Shown here: positions 1 to 6,595 of the stretch, piece by piece
Position numbering within the stretch: the first letter of the stretch is position 1
Layout: each line of letters begins with the position of its first letter
Source: CAZAYB01 sp964489215
GTDB taxonomy: Bacteria; Planctomycetota; Phycisphaerae; Sedimentisphaerales; Anaerohalosphaeraceae
DNA length: 12,033 nucleotides
Direction of reading: 5' to 3'
NCBI GenBank assembly: GCA_964489215.1
Contig: CAZAYB010000080.1
Span: forward strand, 1 to 12,033
Notes under the pieces: generated by a model
The model's input: only the letters and a program-made list of their open reading frames with translations
Told to the model about the DNA's origin: nothing
The model's database searches: none
Program-made: the position numbers and the translations under genes

Positions 1-13
1 TGTTTGGGGCCTT

Positions 14-47
14 AAATTAGAAAATTTCCAAGATGGTATTCTAATTT
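14..47. terminator. Possible bidirectional terminator after the UPF0210 gene
   Basis: A perfect 9-base inverted repeat (AAATTAGAA at 14-22, TTCTAATTT at 39-47) encloses a 16-base loop. The right arm contains the stop codon of the UPF0210 gene (41-43). On the plus strand the hairpin runs into TTTTT, so it would work better for a gene entering from the left of the window; on the minus strand only a short T stretch follows. The stem is AT-rich, so its strength is doubtful. Confidence 0.35.
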
Positions 48-1402
48 TTCAGCGCTCTTATTGGTGCAGGTATTCTGCCCTTTCTCAAGATAAAGTCTCT
101 TGCCCCTTTTTTTGAGACTTTCATTACCGGTGCCGAGCCCAGCAGTCCTCCAAAGTGAACGATGTCCCCGGTTTTTTTCCCTGGTGCGGGTATTATTCGC
201 ACACTTGTTGTCTTGTCGTTTGCCACACCTATTGAAAGTTCGTCCGCAATAATTGCACTTATAACATCAGGGCTGGTTGTTCCCGGTACTGCGAACATAT
301 CCATTCCGACGGAGCAGACAGCGGTCAAGGCTTCAAATTTTTCGATGTTCAGTGCCTTTGCCTTAACAGCCCGAATCATTCCTGCATCTTCACTAATTGG
401 TATGAATGTTCCTGAAAGTCCTCCTACGTTTCCGGAAGCCATTGCCCCTCCTTTTTTTACAGCTTCTATCAATAGTGCCAAAGCAGCGGTTGAGCCTGGC
501 CTTCCCATCTGTGAAACCCCCATAGCTTCAATAATTTCGGCGATGGAATCTCCAGCGGCGGGAGTTGAGGCAAGTGATATGTCGACAATTCCAAAGTTTA
601 CGTTCATCATCTCAGCCATTTCCCTTCCGATCAGCTCTCCTGCCCGTGTAATCTTGAATACGGTTCTTTTTATGACTTCACTGAGCTGGGTAAGGTCGCA
701 GTCAGGGTTTTGTTTAACGATTGACCTTACGACTCCCGGTCCTGATATTCCGATATTCAGACTGAAATCGGGCTCTCCTGTTCCGTGATTTGCCCCGGCC
801 ATGAAAGGGTTGTCCTCCGGTATATTTGCAAATACCGCCAGCTTTGCACATCCAACAGCGTTTTTACTTTTAGCGGCAAGGTCCTTTATGATTTTTCCTA
901 CCTTTTCTATTGCGGTCATGTTCATTCCAGCCTGTGTTGAGGCAAGGTTCAGAAAAGAGCATACCCTCTGAGTTTTTGAAAGAGCAGTTGGGATGGAGTT
1001 AATAAGATTTTCGTCTGAAGCTGTTTGGCCTTTCTGTACCAAAGCACCGAATCCTCCTATGAAATCTATGTCCGCTTTGGCGACGGCGTCATCTATGGTC
1101 TGGGCGAATTTAAGGGCTGTGCGGGTTGTTTTTGGTAACGGCTCAAGCAATATAGAGGCAGGGGTTATGGATATTCTTCTGTTTGTGATTGGTATTCCGT
1201 ATTTGTGCTGTAAATGAGCAGAGCAGCGGTTGAGCTCTTTTCCCTTTTCCATGATTCTTTTATGGGTTCTTTTGCAGAAAGGCTCAATTTTGCGGTCCAT
1301 ACAGTCCTTGAGATTAATACCCAGTGTGACGGTGCGGATATCAAAATTCTGATGCATTGTCATGCTTACAGTTTCAAAAACTTCTTCTACGCTTATAGTC
1401 AT
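41..1402 (-). CDS. UPF0210 / DUF711 (PFL-like) family protein
   Basis: This 453-residue protein has the full length of the UPF0210 (DUF711) family, whose known structures resemble the barrel of pyruvate formate-lyase but whose reaction is unknown. Family-typical stretches are visible in order: GGFGALVQKG (116-125), ISLASTPAAGDS (275-286), GSTAALALL (303-311), VGGLSGTFIPISED (326-339), AVCSVGMDM (361-369), GGLLGSAPV (418-426) and GRIPAPI (442-448) close to the C-terminus. There is no signal peptide, so it is cytoplasmic. The ATG is preceded by AGGAG at a good distance. It begins 12 bases after the stop of the ACT-domain gene, so the two are almost certainly cotranscribed and probably work together, as this pair recurs in many bacteria. 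The family assignment is firm; the function is not known. Confidence 0.95.
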   Translation of the reverse strand: MTISVEEVFETVSMTMHQNFDIRTVTLGINLKDCMDRKIEPFCKRTHKRIMEKGKELNRCSAHLQHKYGIPITNRRISITPASILLEPLPKTTRTALKFAQTIDDAVAKADIDFIGGFGALVQKGQTASDENLINSIPTALSKTQRVCSFLNLASTQAGMNMTAIEKVGKIIKDLAAKSKNAVGCAKLAVFANIPEDNPFMAGANHGTGEPDFSLNIGISGPGVVRSIVKQNPDCDLTQLSEVIKRTVFKITRAGELIGREMAEMMNVNFGIVDISLASTPAAGDSIAEIIEAMGVSQMGRPGSTAALALLIEAVKKGGAMASGNVGGLSGTFIPISEDAGMIRAVKAKALNIEKFEALTAVCSVGMDMFAVPGTTSPDVISAIIADELSIGVANDKTTSVRIIPAPGKKTGDIVHFGGLLGSAPVMKVSKKGARDFILRKGRIPAPIRALKN

Positions 1403-1414
1403 GGCGTCTCCTGA

Positions 1415-1753
1415 TTATACCCTGTGCATCATTTTGAAAATCTTTTCGTTCTGGAATGTTATGTTCAGTTCCATTTCATAGGCTATCTGCTGGAGCGTAA
1501 TCTGTATCTGCTGAATGTCGACGTTCGCTTCAGCTATATCGCAGGCCATTGTCATAACGAAATACTTTTCCATAATCTTCTGGTTTACGTCTATGATGTT
1601 TATGTTTGCCTTTGCCATGGCATTTGATATTCGGGCTATTATTCCTACCTTGTCAATGCCAGTGATTGTAATTATGCATATCTGGGACTGTTTTATGTTT
1701 TTCGTTTTTTTCTTTACCTGTTTACGTGTTTTTTTAGTTTTCTTTTTTGCCAT
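1415..1753 (-). CDS. ACT-domain protein, UPF0237 family, with Lys-rich N-terminal extension
   Basis: The 112-residue product carries one ACT domain (about residues 24-96), a small ligand-binding fold typical of amino-acid-responsive regulators; GIDKVGIIARI (32-42) is the characteristic first loop and helix, and the C-terminal MMHRV matches the usual UPF0237 ending. Family members are normally about 90 residues and begin directly with the first ACT strand. Here some 23 residues precede it, with roughly half of them lysine. No in-frame methionine exists at the usual position, and the chosen ATG has GGAG 6 bases upstream, so the extension looks real. The downstream neighbour is UPF0210, its usual partner. 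The ligand is unknown. I saw no promoter in the 88 bases to surE, so readthrough from surE is likely. Confidence 0.92.
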   Translation of the reverse strand: MAKKKTKKTRKQVKKKTKNIKQSQICIITITGIDKVGIIARISNAMAKANINIIDVNQKIMEKYFVMTMACDIAEANVDIQQIQITLQQIAYEMELNITFQNEKIFKMMHRV

Positions 1754-1841
1754 TCCATACTCCGAAGTGATAGTTGGGAACTATGAGATATTTTTATTTT
1801 GAGATGTTTTTATCTAAAATAATTCATGAAGTTCAGTTTTT

Positions 1842-2591
1842 TTAAGTGTTTTCCAGTTTGAATTCTTTTTTTTCCAGCTGTCTGTTATAAGTATAATCGG
1901 TTACGTTATAATGCAGAGCGGAGAGGGTGATATATCCTTTTTCGAGCTGGTTTGAGTCGGTATGTGCCTGGTCGTGTTCTTCTATAGGGTAGCCGTCGAT
2001 TTGATACGCTTTGCCCTGTCCGTCTTTTCTGATGTCCTTGTAATGTTCCTCAAATCCTATTTCAGATTGGGGTGTTACAACTATTCCTTTAGGTTCTACT
2101 GTTGGAATATTTACGTTTATGACTGAAGGAGAAGAGAAAGGCAAGAGCTGTTTTATCACGGTTAGTGCATAATCGGCGGCTTTTTTGAAGTCTATATTTT
2201 CCTGCCATTTGCAGGAGAGCGCAACGGCAGGTATTCCGTAAAATGCAGCTTCCATTGCAGCGGCTACGGTTCCGGAGTAGAGGATATTTATGCCTACGTT
2301 TGCACCTGCGTTAATGCCGGATACGACCAAGTCGAAGGGCTTGTCGGAAAGTTTTCTGATTGCGAGCTTTACGCAGTCGGCTGGGCAGCCGGATATGCTG
2401 TATCCTTCAAATTTGCCTGCAATGTCGAGTTTTTCGCAATTTATTGGTTCAAGTGTTATTGAATGGCTGCATCCGGAACGTTGCGAATCGGGGGCGACTA
2501 CCATTACATCAGCAATTGTCAGGAGTTTTTTGTAAACAGCAAATAGTCCCGGGGCAAATATACCATCGTCGTTTGTAAGTAATATACGCAT
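1842..2591 (-). CDS. surE: 5'/3'-nucleotidase SurE
   Basis: SurE is a metal-dependent phosphatase that hydrolyses 5'- and 3'-nucleoside monophosphates (and in some species short polyphosphate) in the cytoplasm. The 249-residue length is normal. The N-terminus MRILLTNDDG provides the metal ligands D8 and D9; S39 lies in the conserved RSGCS (38-42); GCPADCVKLAI is at 68-78; the loop SGINAGANVG (91-100) provides N94; SGTVAAAMEA (107-116) and AHTDSNQLEKGYITLSAL near residues 209-226 complete the family pattern. The ATG has AGGA in CGACAGGAAACA upstream. It appears to head a minus-strand unit continuing into the ACT and UPF0210 genes and is driven by a clear promoter at 2663-2691. The pcm methyltransferase often next to surE in proteobacteria is absent. 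Confidence 0.97.
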   Translation of the reverse strand: MRILLTNDDGIFAPGLFAVYKKLLTIADVMVVAPDSQRSGCSHSITLEPINCEKLDIAGKFEGYSISGCPADCVKLAIRKLSDKPFDLVVSGINAGANVGINILYSGTVAAAMEAAFYGIPAVALSCKWQENIDFKKAADYALTVIKQLLPFSSPSVINVNIPTVEPKGIVVTPQSEIGFEEHYKDIRKDGQGKAYQIDGYPIEEHDQAHTDSNQLEKGYITLSALHYNVTDYTYNRQLEKKEFKLENT

Positions 2592-2662
2592 TTGTTTCCT
2601 GTCGCAATAATAGGCTGACGGTCAATGAATTTTCCAGACCTGTATTGATCATCAATTTTCAG

Positions 2663-2691
2663 ATTGTAATTGCTTTTGCCTCGACTGTCAA
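2663..2691 (-). promoter_or_regulatory. Sigma-70-type promoter of surE
   Basis: Read on the minus strand: TTGACA (2686-2691, perfect -35), 17-base spacer, TACAAT (2663-2668, 5 of 6 for -10). Transcription would start near 2656, giving a leader of about 65 bases before the surE ATG. The -35 box directly abuts that of the divergent promoter. Confidence 0.75.
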
Positions 2692-2719
2692 TTGACTATG
2701 GGTGTTTGTGTGGTATAAT
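2692..2719 (+). promoter_or_regulatory. Sigma-70-type promoter of the NAD(P)H-hydrate epimerase gene
   Basis: TTGACT (2692-2697), 16-base spacer, perfect TATAAT (2714-2719) preceded by TGG, an extended -10 motif. Start of transcription is expected at about 2725-2729, that is at or within a few bases of the ATG at 2729, so the message would be leaderless or nearly so. GTCAATTGAC at 2687-2696, spanning the two divergent -35 boxes, is a perfect palindrome. Confidence 0.78.
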
Positions 2720-2728
2720 AAGTTTATT

Positions 2729-3439
2729 ATGAGAAAATATGACGTTGAAAACGTAGAAACGGCTCTTTCACGAGAACAGGTGCGGAGCTTTGACAATTGG
2801 GTAATAGAGAGTCTGAAAGTTCCTTCAGCGGTTCTTATGGAAAATGCCGGGAGGGGTTGTGCCGAGGCAGTAATTGAGAGCCTTTGCAAGGAAGGGGGTA
2901 AAGATGTTGTTATTATATGCGGCAAAGGCAACAACGGGGGTGATGGGTACGTAGCAGCCAGGCATCTTTACAATACCGGTTTTAATCCAATAACGGTTGT
3001 TTTCAGTGAAAAGGATAAGATTAAGGGGGATGCGCGTACGAATCTTGAGATACTCGAAAATATGGGTCTCGAGTTGCGTTTTGTGGATAAAGGCAGCGAT
3101 TTTAGTGCGGAGCTTAAGGATGTTTTGTCAGGGGCTGATGTAGTTGTTGATGCTCTTTTGGGTACGGGTATAAGCGGGCAACTAAAGGAAGAATATGCTG
3201 AGCTTGTAGAACTTATTAACCAGTCATCAAAGCCTGTTGTTGCTGTGGATATACCGTCTGGTCTGGATTGTGACAGCGGTTTGCCGCTTGGTTCGGCGGT
3301 AAAGGCGCAAAAGACGGTAACTTTTGCAGCGGTGAAAAAAGGTTTTTTGCAGGAGCAGGCTAAGGAGTATACCGGTCAGGTGTATCTTGTCAGTATTGGT
3401 GTAGAGCCTGTCCTGATGAAAAACCGGGGCCTTGGTTAG
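2729..3439 (+). CDS. nnrE: NAD(P)H-hydrate epimerase (YjeF_N domain only)
   Basis: This cytoplasmic repair enzyme interconverts the R and S forms of hydrated NAD(P)H so that a dehydratase can restore NAD(P)H. From the ATG at 2729 it has 236 residues, which is one YjeF_N domain: LSREQVRSFD (13-22), GKGNNGGDGYVAARHL (65-80) for nucleotide binding, VVVDALLGTG (138-147) with D141, and AVDIPSGLD (172-180). In many bacteria this domain is fused to the ADP-dependent dehydratase NnrD; here no NnrD domain is fused or adjacent. A GTG at 2702 opens the same frame but lies upstream of and within the promoter, so it cannot be the start if that promoter is used. The ATG has no Shine-Dalgarno sequence, consistent with a leaderless message. 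Confidence 0.93.
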   Translation: MRKYDVENVETALSREQVRSFDNWVIESLKVPSAVLMENAGRGCAEAVIESLCKEGGKDVVIICGKGNNGGDGYVAARHLYNTGFNPITVVFSEKDKIKGDARTNLEILENMGLELRFVDKGSDFSAELKDVLSGADVVVDALLGTGISGQLKEEYAELVELINQSSKPVVAVDIPSGLDCDSGLPLGSAVKAQKTVTFAAVKKGFLQEQAKEYTGQVYLVSIGVEPVLMKNRGLG

Positions 3440-3631
3440 GTTATCCTTCAGTTTTTTTATCAATAATGAGGATTAGAGCATGTCAAGAAATGATGTAACC
3501 GCTTATGCCTGGTGCGGCTTGGTCCGTTGGTTTTGAAAATACTCGCCAATGAATAGTATCTGCTGCGTTTTTCGCCTTGCCGGACTCGTCCTCGTGACGG
3601 CCTAAGCAGTTAGATAATTACTTGAAATGCT
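3440..3631. other. Intergenic block between convergent genes, richer in GC, unexplained
   Basis: This 192-base gap separates the ends of nnrE and the coiled-coil gene. Sixty of the 120 bases at 3481-3600 are G or C, more than in neighbouring gaps. Two plus-strand reading frames of 18 codons are present: 3480-3536 (starts MSRNDVTAYA, with GAGG about 10 bases upstream) and 3549-3605 (starts MNSICCVFRL, no good ribosome site). I do not call either as a gene. CTGCT near 3551 can pair with AGCAG near 3605, with a small GGAC/GTCC hairpin inside, but no strong terminator is present. It could be a remnant of a gene or a dispersed repeat unit. Confidence 0.4.
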
Positions 3632-5071
3632 TTAGAAAATCGGTTTTGTTTTTTGAGCGATTGAGTTGTATCCGATCAGGTACATGAAACGGTCCTGATT
3701 GAAAACGGGTATAGCCAATCTGGAAGCCCTTTCAAGAGTCTGCTCATATTCCTGAGCTTTTTGCAGTGATTCTTCATACCGCTGTTCAATCATAGGGTCG
3801 TTTTCGATTTGTGACCGTGTAGGTTTCGGGAGCTGTTTTGGTTTGTAGCCCAGGACAAGGAAATCAGTGCTTATACTGACATTATCCATAACCTCACCTC
3901 CCCATCTTGTAATCAGCTGGATGATTTTTTCATCGCCGTTGCTTTCAATGCTGCCGTCGTCATCAAAGTCAAATTCTCCGAGAACAACAAATTCGTTGGA
4001 TTCCTGGCTGTCCCAGATAAGGTTTGCGACCAAATCTTCACGCACTATCGGGTTTGTGGGGTTTTGTCTTACGATTCTGGCAGCAGAGGAATTGTCTCTG
4101 AGCTGGAAAATCTCTATTTCGGCTTTACCCTTTCCGTCTTCGGGAAGAGGAGCGTTTTTGTCATAAACGGAGAAAGTCAGGCCCATGTATGCATGGTCGT
4201 TGTGTCCTATGTCTAAATATACGATTCCGTTGGCAAGGTCTACGCTTACAATTCTGGCGTCAGGCTGATATGCCTTTACCTTTGTGTCTGGTTTTGGTTT
4301 TATGGCTTCGAGTTTTCCAAGAGCGGTGTTAAGAGCGTCCTGAGTCTGGTTAAGCTCTGCTTCTGTTTTTAAAAGTTCCTGTGTACGGTCGTTAAGCTTT
4401 TCCTCGGTTTGCTCTCTCATTTCAAGATGTGATTGTAGCTGCTGATCTGCGGCCTGATCCATGCGATTTCTGAGCATATCATAACTTTTCTGAACCTCGT
4501 CGGCCTGAGCCTGAATATTGCTTTTCTGCTCGATAAGCTGCTGCTCTTCCTGTCGAAAATTTTCCACCGCAAGGTCGAATTCATCCTGTACATCGATGAG
4601 CAGGTTTTCCATGTTTCTTGCTTCAGTTCTGGCCTGGTCGAGGTTGTTTTTGAGTGTTGAAATGGTGTTTAAGAGGTCGACTCCTTCAGGTCCGAGAGTT
4701 ATCGGTGCCGATTCTCCAAGCTGTTTCATTGTGTCATTTATCTCGAGCTTTGCGCTGTTTACCTTTACGGCGGCAGTGGTCTGTTCGGGTACAGCTCCTG
4801 TTATTGCTCCTACCAGACTGTCAACATATTCAAGCAATGCGCCCATATATGTCTGGTTTCTTTCTGTTTTGCCTACCATCTGTTCAGCATTTCTTCTCTG
4901 GACAGAGTTTGCAATACTGCCTACTTCTTCTTCAATAGCGGCAAGCTGTGTACGGTAATCCTCTGCTTTTACATAAAATATTACAGCTATTGTAGTTGAG
5001 ATGATAAACAATGACGCGAAGACAATAGCTCCATAAGGTACTGATGAGCTTTGAGATTTGCCAGCTGGCAT
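3632..5071 (-). CDS. Membrane-anchored coiled-coil protein with C-terminal barrel-like and BRCT-like segments
   Basis: I do not recognise a named family for this 479-residue protein. Residues 13-34 form one hydrophobic membrane segment after a short polar start, so the bulk probably faces the periplasm. A long Glu/Gln-rich coiled coil covers about 132-256. Residues 270-350 look like a beta domain (ARIVSVDLANGIVYLDIG, later ARIVRQNPTNPIVREDLVAN). Residues 360-409 have the order of a BRCT domain: strand FVVLGEFDFD, acidic Asp-rich loop DDDGSIESNGD, helix EKIIQLITRW, GGEV, then STDFLVLG. A second charged helix (about 419-453) follows. The ATG has AAGGAG 8 bases upstream. Role unknown; a scaffold or cell-envelope organiser is a guess. 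Confidence 0.85.
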   Translation of the reverse strand: MPAGKSQSSSVPYGAIVFASLFIISTTIAVIFYVKAEDYRTQLAAIEEEVGSIANSVQRRNAEQMVGKTERNQTYMGALLEYVDSLVGAITGAVPEQTTAAVKVNSAKLEINDTMKQLGESAPITLGPEGVDLLNTISTLKNNLDQARTEARNMENLLIDVQDEFDLAVENFRQEEQQLIEQKSNIQAQADEVQKSYDMLRNRMDQAADQQLQSHLEMREQTEEKLNDRTQELLKTEAELNQTQDALNTALGKLEAIKPKPDTKVKAYQPDARIVSVDLANGIVYLDIGHNDHAYMGLTFSVYDKNAPLPEDGKGKAEIEIFQLRDNSSAARIVRQNPTNPIVREDLVANLIWDSQESNEFVVLGEFDFDDDGSIESNGDEKIIQLITRWGGEVMDNVSISTDFLVLGYKPKQLPKPTRSQIENDPMIEQRYEESLQKAQEYEQTLERASRLAIPVFNQDRFMYLIGYNSIAQKTKPIF

Positions 5072-5101
5072 AAAGAAAACTCCTTAACTATCTGCTTATA
5101 A

Positions 5102-5130
5102 AATATATATAATAACAATAAACAAGGCAA
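5102..5130 (-). promoter_or_regulatory. Candidate promoter of the coiled-coil protein gene (proximal)
   Basis: Minus strand: TTGCCT (5125-5130, 4 of 6), 17-base spacer, TATATT (5102-5107, 5 of 6) inside a very AT-rich stretch. Initiation near 5095 would leave a 24-base leader carrying the AAGGAG ribosome site. Confidence 0.45.
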
Positions 5131-5230
5131 AGAGACGTTAAATCTAAACCTCTTTTTCAAAGACACTTACCAGGTTGTAACAGCATATTCGGCAGTTTAA
5201 GCACACACAAAAACCGCAAACTGTGCGTCC

Positions 5231-5259
5231 AGTATGTATTTTAGAGCCCATTTCGTCAA
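5231..5259 (-). promoter_or_regulatory. Candidate promoter of the coiled-coil protein gene (distal)
   Basis: Minus strand: TTGACG (5254-5259, 5 of 6), 17-base spacer, CATACT (5231-5236, 4 of 6). This would give a leader of about 150 bases. It may act alternatively to, or instead of, the proximal candidate at 5102-5130. Confidence 0.4.
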
Positions 5260-5291
5260 GAAAAATCTGTTTTGTAAACGGTTAAAAGCTG

Positions 5292-5320
5292 AAAAAAGGG
5301 TTTTAAGAGCAAATTCTTAA
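5292..5320 (-). terminator. Weak terminator-like hairpin after the PAC2-family gene
   Basis: Minus strand: TTAAGA, six-base loop, TCTTAA (5303-5320), then AACCC and six T (5292-5297), starting just 5 bases after the stop codon. The AT-rich stem and the 5-base offset of the T run make it a weak candidate. Confidence 0.35.
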
Positions 5321-5325
5321 GTTAT

Positions 5326-6195
5326 CTAATCTACCCTGATGCCTTTTTCCTTTAGAAAATCCTTCATATCGCTCATTTCGTTGTCAAAAACTTCGTTGTC
5401 ATAATCCTGTTCGAGCTTTTTTATATGCTCAGCAAGTTCAGGCTGCTGGCCAATTACATCTGAAACCTTTCTTTCGAATTGGTCTGCAAGCAGTCTTAAG
5501 TCTTGATGGTCGAGCTTCATACCCATCATTACAGCAAGCCTTTTTGCAACACTGTCAATGCACTGCGGGTTGTGGCCATGTATATAGGCGGGAATTTCGG
5601 CGACTAAAACGGCCATTTCAATTCCGTGTTCAGCGGCATCTTTTGTAAGTTTTGTAACGATGCTTGCAGGTCCATCGTAATTGCTGAATTTTAGACCGAA
5701 TTTTACCATTCTGTCTCTGAGTTTTTCATCCGATATTGAGCATGAAAGTCTTGGCTGTCTGGTGTGTGGTACAAGTCCTGCTACCGAGCCGATGAAATAT
5801 ATAGTTTTGACGCCGAACTTTTCACAAACACTGAAAATGCAATCTGAATAATCCGCCCATAAAAGGTTAGGTTCAGTTCCGAGGAAAAGTATAATGTTGT
5901 TGTGAGGGTCGAGGTAGAAATCATTTACCGGGCTGTCATAGGAGGTAATTATTCCGTTTCTTATCTGGGCATGAGGGCGAAAGATGGATGATACTTCCAT
6001 GCTGCCTGGTATGTTCTGGATATAAAAACCGCAGGGGTCAATGTATGCGATTTTTTCAGCGTAAAGTTTGTCCTGAAAGTATTTTATGGTTGCTGACGAA
6101 ACATTTCCCCCGTCCATCCATCCTGTTAGTCCCATTAGTATTGTCGGGTTTTGAAGTACAGGTTCCCTGATGATTTTCAACTTTTCGCAAGACAT
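5326..6195 (-). CDS. PAC2 family protein
   Basis: The 289-residue product belongs to the PAC2 (proteasome assembly chaperone 2-like, PF09754) family, which in archaea and some bacteria includes proteasome assembly factors but in most bacteria has no proven role. Visible signs are the N-terminal strand and loop TILMGLTGWMDGGNVSSAT (18-36), the central IILFLGTEPN (101-110), TIYFIGSVAGLVPHTR (131-146) with the conserved G..PHTR, and VLVAEIPAYIHGHNP (196-210). Residues from about 235 to the end are charged and helical (EHIKKLEQDYDNEVFDNE), also common in the family. The ATG has AAGG about 6 bases upstream, and a good promoter lies at 6327-6355. No proteasome gene is in the window, so a proteasome link is not supported here. 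Confidence 0.9.
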   Translation of the reverse strand: MSCEKLKIIREPVLQNPTILMGLTGWMDGGNVSSATIKYFQDKLYAEKIAYIDPCGFYIQNIPGSMEVSSIFRPHAQIRNGIITSYDSPVNDFYLDPHNNIILFLGTEPNLLWADYSDCIFSVCEKFGVKTIYFIGSVAGLVPHTRQPRLSCSISDEKLRDRMVKFGLKFSNYDGPASIVTKLTKDAAEHGIEMAVLVAEIPAYIHGHNPQCIDSVAKRLAVMMGMKLDHQDLRLLADQFERKVSDVIGQQPELAEHIKKLEQDYDNEVFDNEMSDMKDFLKEKGIRVD

Positions 6196-6314
6196 AAATA
6201 ACCTTATTGCTGATTAAAAAAAATGTTCACTTAAATTTATCTTGAGTTCTAAAAATTAACCCTATATTTTATTTTGACGTAAAGACATTTTAAAAGTACA
6301 AAAACAAGTTTAAG

Positions 6315-6328
6315 ATACTCTTGAGTAT
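6315..6328. promoter_or_regulatory. Inverted repeat overlapping the PAC2-gene promoter, possible operator
   Basis: ATACTC (6315-6320), TT, GAGTAT (6323-6328): perfect 6-base arms. It overlaps the minus-strand -10 box (6327-6332) and covers the expected transcription start near 6320, where a repressor would block initiation. No regulator gene lies next to it. Confidence 0.35.
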
Positions 6329-6355
6329 TATAAAAGATATGGGTTTGTTTGTAAA
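6327..6355 (-). promoter_or_regulatory. Sigma-70-type promoter of the PAC2-family gene
   Basis: Minus strand: TTTACA (6350-6355, 5 of 6), 17-base spacer, perfect TATAAT (6327-6332). Initiation near 6320 gives a leader of about 125 bases, AT-rich and with no structure that I recognise. Confidence 0.7.
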
Positions 6356-6373
6356 CAGTTAGAAACAGATATT
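6345..6373 (+). promoter_or_regulatory. Weak candidate promoter of the DUF2905 gene
   Basis: TTGTTT (6345-6350, 4 of 6), 17-base spacer, GATATT (6368-6373, 4 of 6). Initiation would fall at about 6379-6383, on the ATG of a gene that lacks a Shine-Dalgarno sequence. It overlaps the divergent promoter of the PAC2-family gene. Confidence 0.25.
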
Positions 6374-6382
6374 CGGGCAGAT

Positions 6383-6595
6383 ATGGGAAAGTGGCTTTTA
6401 ATAACCGGTTTGATTATAGCATTTTTTGGGATTTTGGTTATTCTTCTTGAAAGGACGGGTCTTTTCAGGCTGCCTGGTGACCTTCAATTTGGTTCAGAAA
6501 ACTGGAAAGTGTTCATACCTGTTACGAGCAGTATTTTACTTTCTTTAATACTTACAGGTCTTATTTGGCTTATAAGTGTTTTTTTTCGTCGTTAA
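6383..6595 (+). CDS. Small membrane protein, DUF2905 family
   Basis: Seventy residues with two membrane segments (about 4-22 and 46-67) joined by a short loop containing LFRLPGDLQF (27-36). The RLPGD motif and the total size are typical of DUF2905, an inner-membrane family of unknown function. The ATG at 6383 has only a poor GGGC upstream and no real ribosome site; a weak promoter places initiation on or next to it. Its stop codon overlaps the stop of the convergent gene at 6592 by four bases. Family call is good, function unknown. Confidence 0.85.
   Translation: MGKWLLITGLIIAFFGILVILLERTGLFRLPGDLQFGSENWKVFIPVTSSILLSLILTGLIWLISVFFRR

Noticed and set aside
162..788. Plus-strand open frame of 208 codons opposite the UPF0210 gene
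   Set aside because: It mirrors the codon structure of the strongly supported UPF0210 gene on the other strand, has a low-complexity Ser/Pro/Ile-rich product, and has no ribosome site.
2702..2728. GTG start 9 codons upstream of the nnrE ATG
   Set aside because: It lies upstream of the TATAAT box, so it would not be transcribed from the strong promoter, and the added residues are outside the YjeF_N domain.
3423..3460. Terminator after nnrE suggested by seven T at about 3453-3459
   Set aside because: Only a 3-4-base stem (AGG-TTAT-CCT or AACC/GGTT) precedes the T run, and not directly.
4518..4958. Plus-strand frame of 146 codons opposite the coiled-coil protein
   Set aside because: Ser/Cys-rich product, typical antisense reading of a Glu/Gln/Asn-rich coiled coil; no ribosome site.
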